Of a stretch of DNA of 6,596 nucleotides, positions 1 through 5,905 are shown piece by piece. Under the pieces are notes generated by a model. The model did not search any database. It saw only the letters and a program-made list of their open reading frames with translations, and was not told the origin of the DNA. A program made the position numbers and the translations under genes. This DNA comes from JBLKSS01 sp047607725 (lineage in GTDB: Bacteria > Pseudomonadota > Gammaproteobacteria > Enterobacterales > Enterobacteriaceae), in the NCBI RefSeq assembly GCF_047607725.1, contig NZ_JBLKSS010000195.1, positions 1-6,596 on the forward strand, written 5' to 3'. Within the stretch, counting starts at the first letter, position 1, and each line of letters opens with the position of its first letter.

Positions 1-594
1 GGGAGTATCAGCTCCAAAGAATTTGTCACCTTAAAGTGTAATGAAAAAATCACAGGCTTTTCACGGCGCTCAGTACTGCTTTAACCGAGTTTTCCCCGTC
101 GCTATAGAATAGCCATGGCCATTATCCCCTAATTTTATCAACCCATAGCCTTATCATAAAAGTCTTTTTTCCAGCCAAATTTGATAGTTTACCAATCAAT
201 TTAGAGATAAATAATTCACTAATCCAAAGCCGTGATGACACCGCCCATGGTAAGGGAATACTCTACTCAACATGATGTCAATAACCACGCACTTCCCGTT
301 ATATTATAAAATCAATACTTCACTTTATTGTTCATATATAATGCAATTATTATAGAGGCAAGTCGCAAGGTAACCGTGTTTTATTCAAGGGCTGATAAAT
401 TACGTGCTTTCTTTTAGATAAGATATTTGTTAACCTATTCACAATTAGAACTCTCGTCTGATTTCCCTTCATCAAAAATATTCATCAATAGTCAACCTCA
501 AGGGGCAAGTTAGGCCGTGAAAATCAATAATGAATGCGACGAGATAGAGAACATTCGATGAACATAGGAATCTTAACCTCAGCAATGTCTGTTT
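1..594. other. AT-rich intergenic stretch, no gene seen
   Basis: No open frame of convincing length or composition is present on either strand. The sequence is clearly AT-richer than the right half of the window. A promoter-like pair, TTGTTC at 328-333 and TATAGA at 351-356 with 17 bases between, can be read near a TATATAAT string. No gene follows, so it is not called as a promoter. The tract could be an eroded gene whose frames are no longer visible, but nothing recognisable remains. Confidence 0.5.
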
Positions 595-616
595 ATGTAC
601 AGCAGGCAGGATGGTG

Positions 617-913
617 ATGTGGCAACGTCGCAATTGTCATGTGCGCGCATGCTCATCTCCCATCCTCCTCTTTCCAGGGTATTTGGATTCGCGTCATTAC
701 CTGAAAGGCCGTATGGCAGCTATTTACCTACTTCCATTTACCTACTTCCATTTAACTACGCACACCTATGTCATAAACGGCAATAGCCTTCTATCAGGGC
801 GGTTAAGGTCCTCTCGATTTGGCTTCAGAGATGTCGCGAGGGCCGCGTGCACAGGGCAGGATAGCAGAGCTAGAGGCAGGCCAACGGCCCTATACGCGGC
901 AAACGTCACTTAA
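617..913 (+). CDS. Small unrecognised reading frame, possibly a remnant
   Basis: A frame of 98 codons ends at TAA 911-913. The frame opens at ATG 611, but ATG 617 is preferred because the purine-rich AGGCAGG at 604-610 then lies at normal ribosome-binding distance. I do not recognise the product. The N-terminal half is hydrophobic and aromatic, and the C-terminal half (residues about 55-98) is rich in Arg, Ala and Gly. A 14-bp tandem duplication at 722-754 lies inside and shifts the frame, so the two halves may not have belonged to the same original frame. An overlapping frame from 595 to 786 is also open. The stop codon sits inside a hairpin that separates this frame from a convergent minus-strand frame, which is the arrangement of real neighbouring genes. 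Confidence that it encodes an expressed protein is low. Confidence 0.25.
   Translation: MWQRRNCHVRACSSPILLFPGYLDSRHYLKGRMAAIYLLPFTYFHLTTHTYVINGNSLLSGRLRSSRFGFRDVARAACTGQDSRARGRPTALYAANVT
722..754. repeat. 14-bp tandem duplication
   Basis: The unit ATTTACCTACTTCC occurs at 722-735 and again at 736-749 without mismatch, followed by a partial third copy (ATTTA, 750-754). The unit length is not a multiple of three, so a copy-number change shifts any frame crossing it. It looks like a slippage duplication inside the small plus-strand frame. Confidence 0.9.
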
Positions 914-935
914 AAAAGTGACATTATTTATTTTT
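905..935 (+). terminator. Hairpin plus T-rich tract between convergent frames
   Basis: GTCACTT at 905-911 and AAGTGAC at 916-922 form a perfect 7-bp stem with a four-A loop. A T-rich tract (923-936, ending in six T) follows on the plus strand. This is the layout of a rho-independent terminator for the plus-strand frame, though the stem is AT-rich and short. On the minus strand the hairpin lies directly after the stop of the 924-1261 frame, but a good T-tract is lacking there. It overlaps the plus-strand stop codon and sits between two converging frames, as a shared terminator would. Confidence 0.5.
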
Positions 936-1261
936 TGGGCAACCCTCTAGCATCTTTAGCGCGAATTCAAGGTTAAAATTTTGCGGATCTGTGCGAGGAT
1001 TATCGTGCCCGTATGCGCACCGCATCCCGCTCATTTTTGCCTGCACATCCACATGCCGCCTGTACAATTCCTCAAATCGGCTCAGGGTAGCAATTTCACA
1101 TCCGCCATTTCTAATTTTTACAACTGAAATGACGTTGCTAAAGTGCACGACTTTGTTCTTCTGCAATGTCTGATGAGCCGAGGCTGACACATTTTTTTGC
1201 TGTCTGCATAGGTTTGCAATAATGATGTAGACGCACAGTTTGTAGAAGTATTGACGTTCAT
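924..1261 (-). pseudogene. Unrecognised small gene, frame broken at a poly-A tract
   Basis: On the minus strand, ATG at 1261-1259 follows a GGAG ribosome binding site (1270-1267) at five bases. It opens a frame reading MNVNTSTNCASTSLLQTYAD, which is lost at a run of seven A (T on the plus strand, 1192-1198). Restoring one A joins it to the frame that ends at TAA 926-924 and gives about 112 residues. The second half reads like a real small helical protein, with segments FEELYRRHVDVQAKMSG and DPQNFNLEFALKMLEG and charged, amphipathic spacing. I do not recognise the family. The minus-strand frame alone would start at GTG 1190 with no ribosome binding site, which supports the upstream ATG. A sequencing error, a true one-base deletion, phase variation, or transcriptional slippage on the A-tract could each explain the break. 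Confidence 0.4.
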
Positions 1262-1274
1262 TTTTTCTCCGCTA

Positions 1275-1793
1275 CAGTTTATCCTATCCACTCGTGCAGA
1301 TTATTCTCGGCTCCCTAAACACCTAAGTGGCTTAACCATAGGCAAGATTATTTGCTTAATTTTTTTTTGATAACGTCTGTTGCTGTTGCGCAATCATGCT
1401 TTTTAGCACATCGAAAACCATTGCGATCACAAGAGAGTGAAATAGCCTTTGGCCATGAGCCTTTTCATCGAATGATGACTGTTTTAGACGCCTTTCCCCG
1501 CCACATGCCCTCAAGAGAGTGCATAAAAGTGCTGTGCCAGACGGCGCGCCTATATTAACTACTCATAGAGCCAATAACTCCTTCATTCTCATCGTAAAGA
1601 AAGTCCTGGCGATCCGTTGTTTTTCGTAAAATAAAGTTTTGCGCATTAACGGGGAGCATTGACATTAAACCATCATGATATCGTCTGTCAGCCCATAAAT
1701 GCATACTTGCCTACTGAATCGCTTAAACTTCGTAGTAAGGCCATGATAAAAGCAGCGGTTATTATGCCACCTGACCCTTTTCGAGGATTTACC
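1275..1793. other. Non-coding stretch, no feature supported
   Basis: No recognisable gene or RNA is visible. A 68-codon plus-strand frame at 1352-1558 lacks a ribosome binding site and has no family resemblance, so it is left out. The ten-base string CAAGAGAGTG appears at 1430-1439 and 1512-1521, which is compatible with chance. Confidence 0.4.
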
Positions 1794-1929
1794 ATGCTTT
1801 CACCGGCCATCGGCACTTTCGGTCTGCCCTAGAGGCGCCGGCATCGGTGCCCTACTCGACGCCGGGCAAATGTCATGCCCCCNACTTCGCGCTGACGCTG
1901 ATGGNTTGCCATCCCGCATNGTTAACTAA
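1794..1929 (+). pseudogene. Short N-terminal remnant of an unrecognised gene
   Basis: ATG at 1794 follows GAGGA (1783-1787) at six bases, a good ribosome binding site. The frame reads MLSPAIGTFGLP and stops at TAG 1830-1832. Moving to the next frame at about 1829 gives GAGIGALLDAGQMSCP, a Gly/Ala-rich run like a nucleotide-binding or membrane segment, which runs to TAA at 1927-1929. This stretch contains three undetermined bases (1883, 1905, 1920) and a fourth lies just downstream (1948), so the frame breaks cannot be trusted. The family is unknown. I read it as the 5' stub of a gene that has otherwise been lost, with low certainty. Confidence 0.25.
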
Positions 1930-2206
1930 ACGGGGGCCGTGCTGGCGNTAGCGATTACTGAATATCGTTTACTCCCTACTGTTATCTTTCAATTATGCCT
2001 GACACAACACGCCTTCCTTTGCTAACGCCATCCCAAAGGATAGCCTTCCGAACGGATCAACAATTAAGCCGAAGGGGAGTACTGACGCATTGTTAGCCTC
2101 CTCCTGCCGTCAATATGTTGCTCCACAACGGGGTTAACATCACTCTCTGGCGAAAGGTGCCTCGCGTTGAAAATACTAAAATTGAACAGCTGTAACAATA
2201 ATAATC
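1930..2206. other. Intergenic region upstream of the metallophosphoesterase locus
   Basis: No gene or clear promoter hexamer pair is seen. GAAAGG at 2152-2157 could serve a TTG codon at 2167 that opens the longest downstream frame, but the ATG at 2217 has a better signal (see the entry at 2207). Confidence 0.35.
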
Positions 2207-2219
2207 GGGAGAAGACATG
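2207..2219 (+). promoter_or_regulatory. Ribosome binding site and likely true start of the metallophosphoesterase
   Basis: GGGAG at 2207-2211 lies five bases before ATG 2217-2219, close to the consensus arrangement. The frame from this ATG begins MAKRRRFSH, in a different frame from the phosphoesterase motif that follows, so a one-base break around 2240-2250 must be assumed. The alternative TTG at 2167 is in the motif frame but would add an odd Asn-rich N-terminus and use a rare start codon. I prefer ATG 2217 as the ancestral start. Confidence 0.5.
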
Positions 2220-3600
2220 GCCAAGAGGAGACGCTTTTCCCACTCAGGTCGCACTTATCAGCGATATACATCAGGCGTGTGATNACGATTATCACATATT
2301 GTCTCGGTGCCTGGAGAATATTTGCCAGCATAAGCTTATCCGACAGGNCGTCATCGTCGGCGAGTTTGCCGGCAAGCGAGCACAGACTCGACAGACGCTG
2401 CGGATTACCGATTCTGCCTTGGCGTCAAACCCGAGATGTGATGCTGTGGTGATGTTGGGCTGTCAGGATGTCCGCGGGGGTAAAAATGCTATCTTCGAGC
2501 CCTATTTATTGCCTCCTTATGGCCATTGTCCTCAGGAAGCGGATCCGCATTTCTACCCCGAAACCAAATCCATCGACTATTGGCTTAATGGATACCATTT
2601 TATTGCGCTCAATTCTGATCGCGGAGGGAGTGAACCTATGACACTCTCTGCACCATCACTGGACTGGCTGCAAAGGTGCTTGGCTTGGGATGCCCATCCT
2701 GATAAACCCATGTTTGTCATAATGCCTCAGGCGCTGAGTTTTACGCATCGGCAAGCGGAGTTCTGCGATACCTCGCGTTCTCAACATGAGAAACTGAAAG
2801 AAATTTTTGAACATTACCCGCAGTTGGTAGTGATAAGCGGGCATACCCATAACGGTTTCGGCACCATTGAAATAATGCAACGTTCCTTTGGAACGCTGGT
2901 GGCAGTGCCTTCCCTGACCGCGACAGAGCATGGGGAAAAACGTAATGGCACCGGTTGGCTACTGAAAATAGACAGCGACAGTCTGATTTTTGAAGCTTGG
3001 GATTTTTATCGACATCAGCCGCTTGCGGCGTTTCACCAAAAGGTGTCCTTACCCCAACTGCCGGCGTTGGTGAAGAAGATCGCCAGCTGGCCGGATAACA
3101 TCGCGCAACCTTTGCGCACAAGGGCGGATCNTTTGCTGTATCGCGTGTATCAAAATAACCTGCCGGTGCCCGGCCGCTCCGCTACAGAACAAAAAGGTAT
3201 CCCATTGACAAAATCTACGATGCGGCTGTCTGGAATGCTATCGAAGTCTTGCGCAAAGATATCCTTAAAGAGGTATATGGCTGCGAAAACGTTGCTGTGC
3301 CAATTTGCGGACCCGGCATCACGTCATGCTTTAACAAAGACCAAGCTGAACTTATTTATGTGGAGCACGATGCCCCAAACTGGGACGATGAGGCACACAT
3401 TGATTGCAGCGGATATTATTTGTCTTGACGAAAGAGGCGGTTTTGCTGGCATCCAGCGTCAGAAGGACCCGATGATTGACAATATCCCTTATCGCTGTAA
3501 CGCGCTATGCATAATCGGCGAATTAACAACCGCGGAGTCCACAACCGAAAATGCCGTAAAACTGGAATGGACAGCGGAGAATACTCTTGCCAACCCTTAG
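2217..3600 (+). pseudogene. Calcineurin-like metallophosphoesterase, decayed catalytic part
   Basis: The family hydrolyses phosphoester bonds with a two-metal centre. Counting residues from TTG 2167, the domain spans about residues 28-285. It keeps SDIH (32-35, bases 2260-2271) and GHTH (225-228, bases 2839-2850), the first and last metal motifs. The intervening motifs are altered: GD has become GE (65-66), GNHD has become GCQD (98-101), and the usual His of the fourth motif is apparently Pro (MPQALSFTH, residues 186-194). The surrounding strands, such as SIDYWLNGYHFIALNSD (135-151), fit the fold. The frame then shifts near 3160-3182. The coding-like continuation reads RYPIDKIYDAAVWN and NVAVPICGPG in the third frame and ends at TGA 3426. 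After further shifts it appears to resume in the first frame as KLEWTAENTL before TAG 3598-3600. Two N bases (2348, 3131) fall in it. It is almost certainly not a working enzyme. The substrate is unknown. Confidence 0.8.
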
Positions 3601-4421
3601 GGGGAAAAGAAACGGGGCGACGCATCGCGCATCCGATGCCGTGGCATGCGGATACTCGTTACGCCACAGTGCTACGGCGCTGGTACGTCGCCGTTGAACG
3701 GAGAACCCATTTGGCCATGTTCAACTACGCCTTTGCAAATGGGCTATGGACCCATTACCTCAGCGCCAGCGTCCCCGGCGCGGATCTTTCTTTTAGCTGC
3801 CATCAAATTGTCGGCATCTCGGACCGCTTTTCCGGTGACGAAGTCAACCGCAGCGGACATGATGGGCTGCATTTGCGTATGGATGCGGATGGCCAGTGGG
3901 AGAAGCCGGCCTATTACCGCAAGGCCACCGTGGCTCATCCCTATTATCGCAATTCGGCGCTCACGCCGCTTGAAGCCCATGTTCAACCCGCTACCGGCGA
4001 CGGGTTGGATGATACGCGCCCCTTCCAAGCGGTTTATCCTCGTCAAGCCACCGCCAAACCCACATCCACCGTCAAGCCTAAAATCATGGCGCTTGTGGCA
4101 AAATATGAAGATGGCACCTTAACGATAGAATGGCGCAATGATGAAAGCACATCACCACAGCTGCACTATCACGTAGAGGTTCGCCGCCATGGCCTGGAGG
4201 GAGAATTAATGGCACGGCAAAGCGCCGTTGTCCCGCATCAGCGTAAAGTGGTATTTGACACACTGGATCCTCTTCCAGAGGGTGAATATTACTTCACACT
4301 TGTGATTGAAAGTATTTTCAATGCGCGTTCGGATTTGCATTACGATCATTTTACCTGCGACGGCCAATATTGGGATGGCGTTGAAGCGCGCGGTGACACG
4401 TTGATGGACACACCGATGTAG
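3507..4421 (+). pseudogene. C-terminal part of the metallophosphoesterase locus, with a fibronectin-III-like domain
   Basis: A third-frame reading of 304 codons is open here. The first 30-odd residues are probably out-of-frame shadow, and coding-like sequence begins at about 3612 (RRIAHPMPWHADTRYA). A module rich in aromatic residues follows (FNYAFANGLWTHYLSASVPG and GLHLRMDADGQWEKPAYYRK). Then come a Pro/Thr linker and, at about residues 192-286, alternating strands ending EGEYYFTLVIES with the Trp, Tyr and spacing of a fibronectin-III or immunoglobulin-like sandwich. It uses the same frame as the 3183-3428 piece of the upstream entry, with no ribosome binding site or credible start of its own. 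I therefore infer one original gene of roughly 735-750 codons, from 2217 to 4421. The alternative is a separate gene whose start has been lost. The 158-codon frame at 3646-4122 is an overlapping shadow. Confidence 0.6.
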
Positions 4422-4481
4422 CGTCATGGGTACAGTGAACAGTGCCGGGCAATACAGTTGTGTTTTGCCGCCTGTCCTTTT

Positions 4482-4511
4482 ATGGCGAAATCGTCTAATG
4501 GCGAGATCGTC
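4482..4511. repeat. Imperfect 14-bp direct repeat
   Basis: ATGGCGAAATCGTC at 4482-4495 recurs as ATGGCGAGATCGTC at 4498-4511, with one mismatch and a 16-bp period. It lies 60 bases after the end of the metallophosphoesterase locus. It could be a paired protein-binding site or a slippage duplication. No function can be assigned. Confidence 0.7.
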
Positions 4512-4531
4512 AAATTCTGAAGGGAGTAACG

Positions 4532-4706
4532 GTGAACACGGAGGTGATATCCCCGACAGGTATCGCTTCTGTGCGGCGCGGCCGCTACCCATAGCTCTAG
4601 GTTATCGTCGGCAGCATAAAGAGAGTTGGAGGCCGGCGATTACGATCAGATCGTGCCGTCCGGTGAAAGACCACACGACCTGGCCTGCTCCTGCCGAGGC
4701 GGTTAG
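4532..4706 (+). pseudogene. Unrecognised coding remnant with a ribosome binding site
   Basis: GTG at 4532 follows AAGGGAG (4520-4526) at five bases and opens VNTEVISPTGIASVRRGRYP before TAG at 4592. A coding-like third-frame segment, EAGDYDQIVPSGERPHDL, runs from about 4629 to TAG 4704-4706. These could be pieces of one broken small protein. The evidence is the start signal and plausible composition only, and the family is unknown. The 152-codon frame at 4426-4884 crosses the same bases, but its Arg/Pro-rich product looks like a shadow. Confidence 0.2.
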
Positions 4707-4714
4707 AGCGACGT

Positions 4715-4858
4715 TTCCTCTTCCGCCGCTTCCACTACCGCCTCAAGGCCGCGCCCGCGGTTTCTACGGCGACCCCCGCCGCAACCACGGCGACCGTCGC
4801 GGCGGCTTCAGCAGCGAGCACCGCGACCGAAGCCACCTCCACCGCTTTCATCGTAGTG
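4715..4858. repeat. GC-rich triplet-periodic low-complexity tract
   Basis: The tract consists of GCN, ACN, GTN and TCN triplets. The second plus frame (4745-4858) reads an Ala/Thr/Ser-rich run including STATPAATTATVAAASAAST. The minus strand reads an Ala/Val-rich run (VASVAVLAAEAAATVAVVAA) in one frame and a Gly/Arg-rich run (GGGGFGRGAR) in another. Such triplet periodicity keeps several frames open on both strands, so open-frame length here says little about coding. It could encode a linker, a Gly/Arg tail or a helical repeat in a lost gene. Confidence 0.55.
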
Positions 4859-5232
4859 TGATCGTTCTCCATCGATTCGATTGACGTTAACGCTGACGCC
4901 GTTTTTGCAGCCGGCTTAGTGCGCAGTTTATCGCAATTTAACATAAAAAAGCAGGGAAACATGCCCAACAGACTTTTGGTGAAACACCAGGGATTAATAA
5001 TAACCGACCCGTCTGGCAGAACTATTTTAGCAAGGGGATTGTCAACAGCCGTTTGCTCGGGAATAGGGATCGATCTGGCCCTTCTCGCCGCTCTTACGCG
5101 AGCGGCGGTATTGCGACTATGGTGCGTTTTTTTCCTCACAGCCTCTTTTTCGGTCATGGCACCGACGTTTTCAGAGAGCGTATCCGAGGTGTGCCGCTTC
5201 GATTGATGAGGATGATGACGCCTGTTTTCCAT
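4735..5232 (-). CDS. Hypothetical 165-residue protein with a strong ribosome binding site
   Basis: On the minus strand, GAGAGG (5245-5240) lies seven bases before ATG 5232-5230, which is a strong start signal. The predicted protein begins with a His/Lys/Arg-rich polar region (residues 1-55), continues through KIVLPDGSVIINPWCF in the middle, and ends in an Ala/Val-rich run (about residues 128-160) that is the low-complexity tract. I do not recognise it. The end of an upstream minus-strand frame carries the ribosome binding site, a layout seen in translationally coupled pairs. A long plus-strand frame overlaps it antisense (5067-5387), and I cannot tell which strand was the coding one. Confidence 0.25.
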   Translation of the reverse strand: MENRRHHPHQSKRHTSDTLSENVGAMTEKEAVRKKTHHSRNTAARVRAARRARSIPIPEQTAVDNPLAKIVLPDGSVIINPWCFTKSLLGMFPCFFMLNCDKLRTKPAAKTASALTSIESMENDHTTMKAVEVASVAVLAAEAAATVAVVAAGVAVETAGAALRR

Positions 5233-5387
5233 GTGTTTACCTCTCTGTAAGAAAGACTTTCAAAGGCGGTAATGTGTTCATTGCGCGCATAAACCGTATT
5301 CCTGAATATGAAGGCCTAGCCAGGGCGCTATTACCGGCGTATAAAGTGCAACGCGAGGGCATCAAGATTAACTTATACTGGAAATAA
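5067..5387 (+). pseudogene. Open plus-strand frame without a start codon, unrecognised C-terminal fragment
   Basis: The third frame is open from after TAG 5064 to TAA 5385-5387, 107 codons including the stop, with no usable start codon near its beginning. Its last 40 residues look like genuine protein: FIARINRIPEYEGLARALLP followed by YKVQREGIKINLYWK, with a Lys/Arg-rich, aromatic C-terminus. Segments in the other plus frames also look coding-like: MPNRLLVKHQGLIITDPSGR from 4961, preceded by CAGGGA, and GGIATMVRFFPHSLFFGHGT from about 5104. A plausible reading is a single plus-strand gene from about 4961 to 5387 broken by two or more shifts. The family is not recognised, and the strand is contested by the antisense frames. 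Confidence 0.3.
5086..5107. other. Perfect 8-bp hairpin
   Basis: CGCCGCTC at 5086-5093 and GAGCGGCG at 5100-5107 form a GC-rich stem with a six-base loop (TTACGC). No T-tract follows on either side, so it is not a typical terminator. It lies inside overlapping open frames on both strands and may have no role. Confidence 0.6.
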
Positions 5388-5467
5388 ATATCGCTGGCGT
5401 ATGAAATAACATCTAAAAGGGTCGCGGCGCCCGGCATTATTCCTGCCACTAGCGTCTTTCCGTGCAT
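5237..5467 (-). CDS. Hypothetical 76-residue frame upstream of the 165-residue frame
   Basis: This minus-strand frame runs from ATG 5467-5465 to TAA 5239-5237, four bases before the ATG of the next minus-strand frame. Its last codons contain that frame's ribosome binding site. The product has a hydrophobic first half (LVAGIMPGAATLLDVISY) and a basic second half. There is no clear ribosome binding site for its own start and no family resemblance. It is kept only because of the tight spacing with its neighbour. It may be the shadow of the plus-strand frame that ends at 5387. Confidence 0.15.
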   Translation of the reverse strand: MHGKTLVAGIMPGAATLLDVISYASDIYFQYKLILMPSRCTLYAGNSALARPSYSGIRFMRAMNTLPPLKVFLTER

Positions 5468-5869
5468 CAGTCAGGTCGCTAATTTATTATCCATTGACGC
5501 TTTCCCCCCACCAACGCTAATAGTGAAGGGCCGCTTTTTCATTATCTCATTAGCGGCACGGCCAGCAAACATGAGAACCGATAGAACTAAAACGCATGGG
5601 CTGCGCCCTTGCAAGGAAAATAGCATCGTCCCACCCTGCTTTTGTAACAACCATCGGTTTATTCGCTCTCGATTATATTGTTAAGCCCTTTTGAATAGCC
5701 AGGGTATGCTAAATTTACCTCATTATGTTTCGCCATAGGGGAATATAATCGCTAAGACATTTTATGTTTGCGAATATTTCCCCCCTTTGCGACAGGGCCT
5801 GCACGCAGCGACTGGCGTTTCGTCAACTCATTGAGCTACGGGTCGACAGGCCCCTCCCGCCAAAAAAAG
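5468..5869. other. Intergenic region, no gene seen
   Basis: No convincing frame or RNA is present. GCCGCT at 5530-5535 and AGCGGC at 5552-5557 can pair across 16 bases, which is weak. A perfect TATAAT at 5744-5749 has no matching -35 hexamer at 16-18 bases and lies 155 bases before the MarR-type gene, so it is not called as a promoter. Confidence 0.4.
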
Positions 5870-5883
5870 TTGCTTTATAAAAT

Positions 5884-5905
5884 TTATCTGACTAAAGTCA
5901 GGTAA
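5884..5905. promoter_or_regulatory. Palindromic candidate operator overlapping the MarR-GNAT start
   Basis: TTATCTGACT and AGTCAGGTAA flank a two-base centre. The 10-bp arms match at nine of ten positions, and the core CTGACTAAAGTCAG (5888-5901) is perfect. MarR-family dimers bind palindromes of about this size in their own promoters, so autorepression is the natural inference. TTGCTT at 5870-5875 and TAAAGT at 5893-5898, 17 bases apart, form a weak promoter whose -10 would lie within the palindrome. The AGG at 5900-5902 is too close to the ATG to be a normal ribosome binding site, which fits a transcript with a very short leader. Confidence 0.55.

Noticed and set aside
1352..1558. Plus-strand frame of 68 codons
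   Set aside because: It has no ribosome binding site, no recognisable sequence and an isolated position. It is within the range expected by chance.
2656..3121. Minus-strand frames of 91 and 126 codons opposite the metallophosphoesterase
   Set aside because: They lie antisense to a domain with clear family motifs and show no recognisable protein sequence of their own.
3744..4046. Minus-strand frame of 100 codons
   Set aside because: It is a shadow of the plus-strand C-terminal part, whose composition is far more protein-like.
4206..4592. Minus-strand frame of 128 codons
   Set aside because: It is antisense to the fibronectin-III-like end of the plus-strand locus, with no start signal or family resemblance.
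5469..5476. Second copy of the palindrome half-site AGTCAGGT
   Set aside because: It is a single eight-base match without an inverted partner, expected by chance at this length scale.
5530..5557. Inverted repeat GCCGCT/AGCGGC as a terminator
   Set aside because: The stem is only six bases with a 16-base loop, and no T-tract follows.
5744..5749. Perfect TATAAT hexamer as a promoter for the MarR-GNAT gene
   Set aside because: No acceptable -35 hexamer lies at 16-18 bases, and the gene starts 155 bases downstream.
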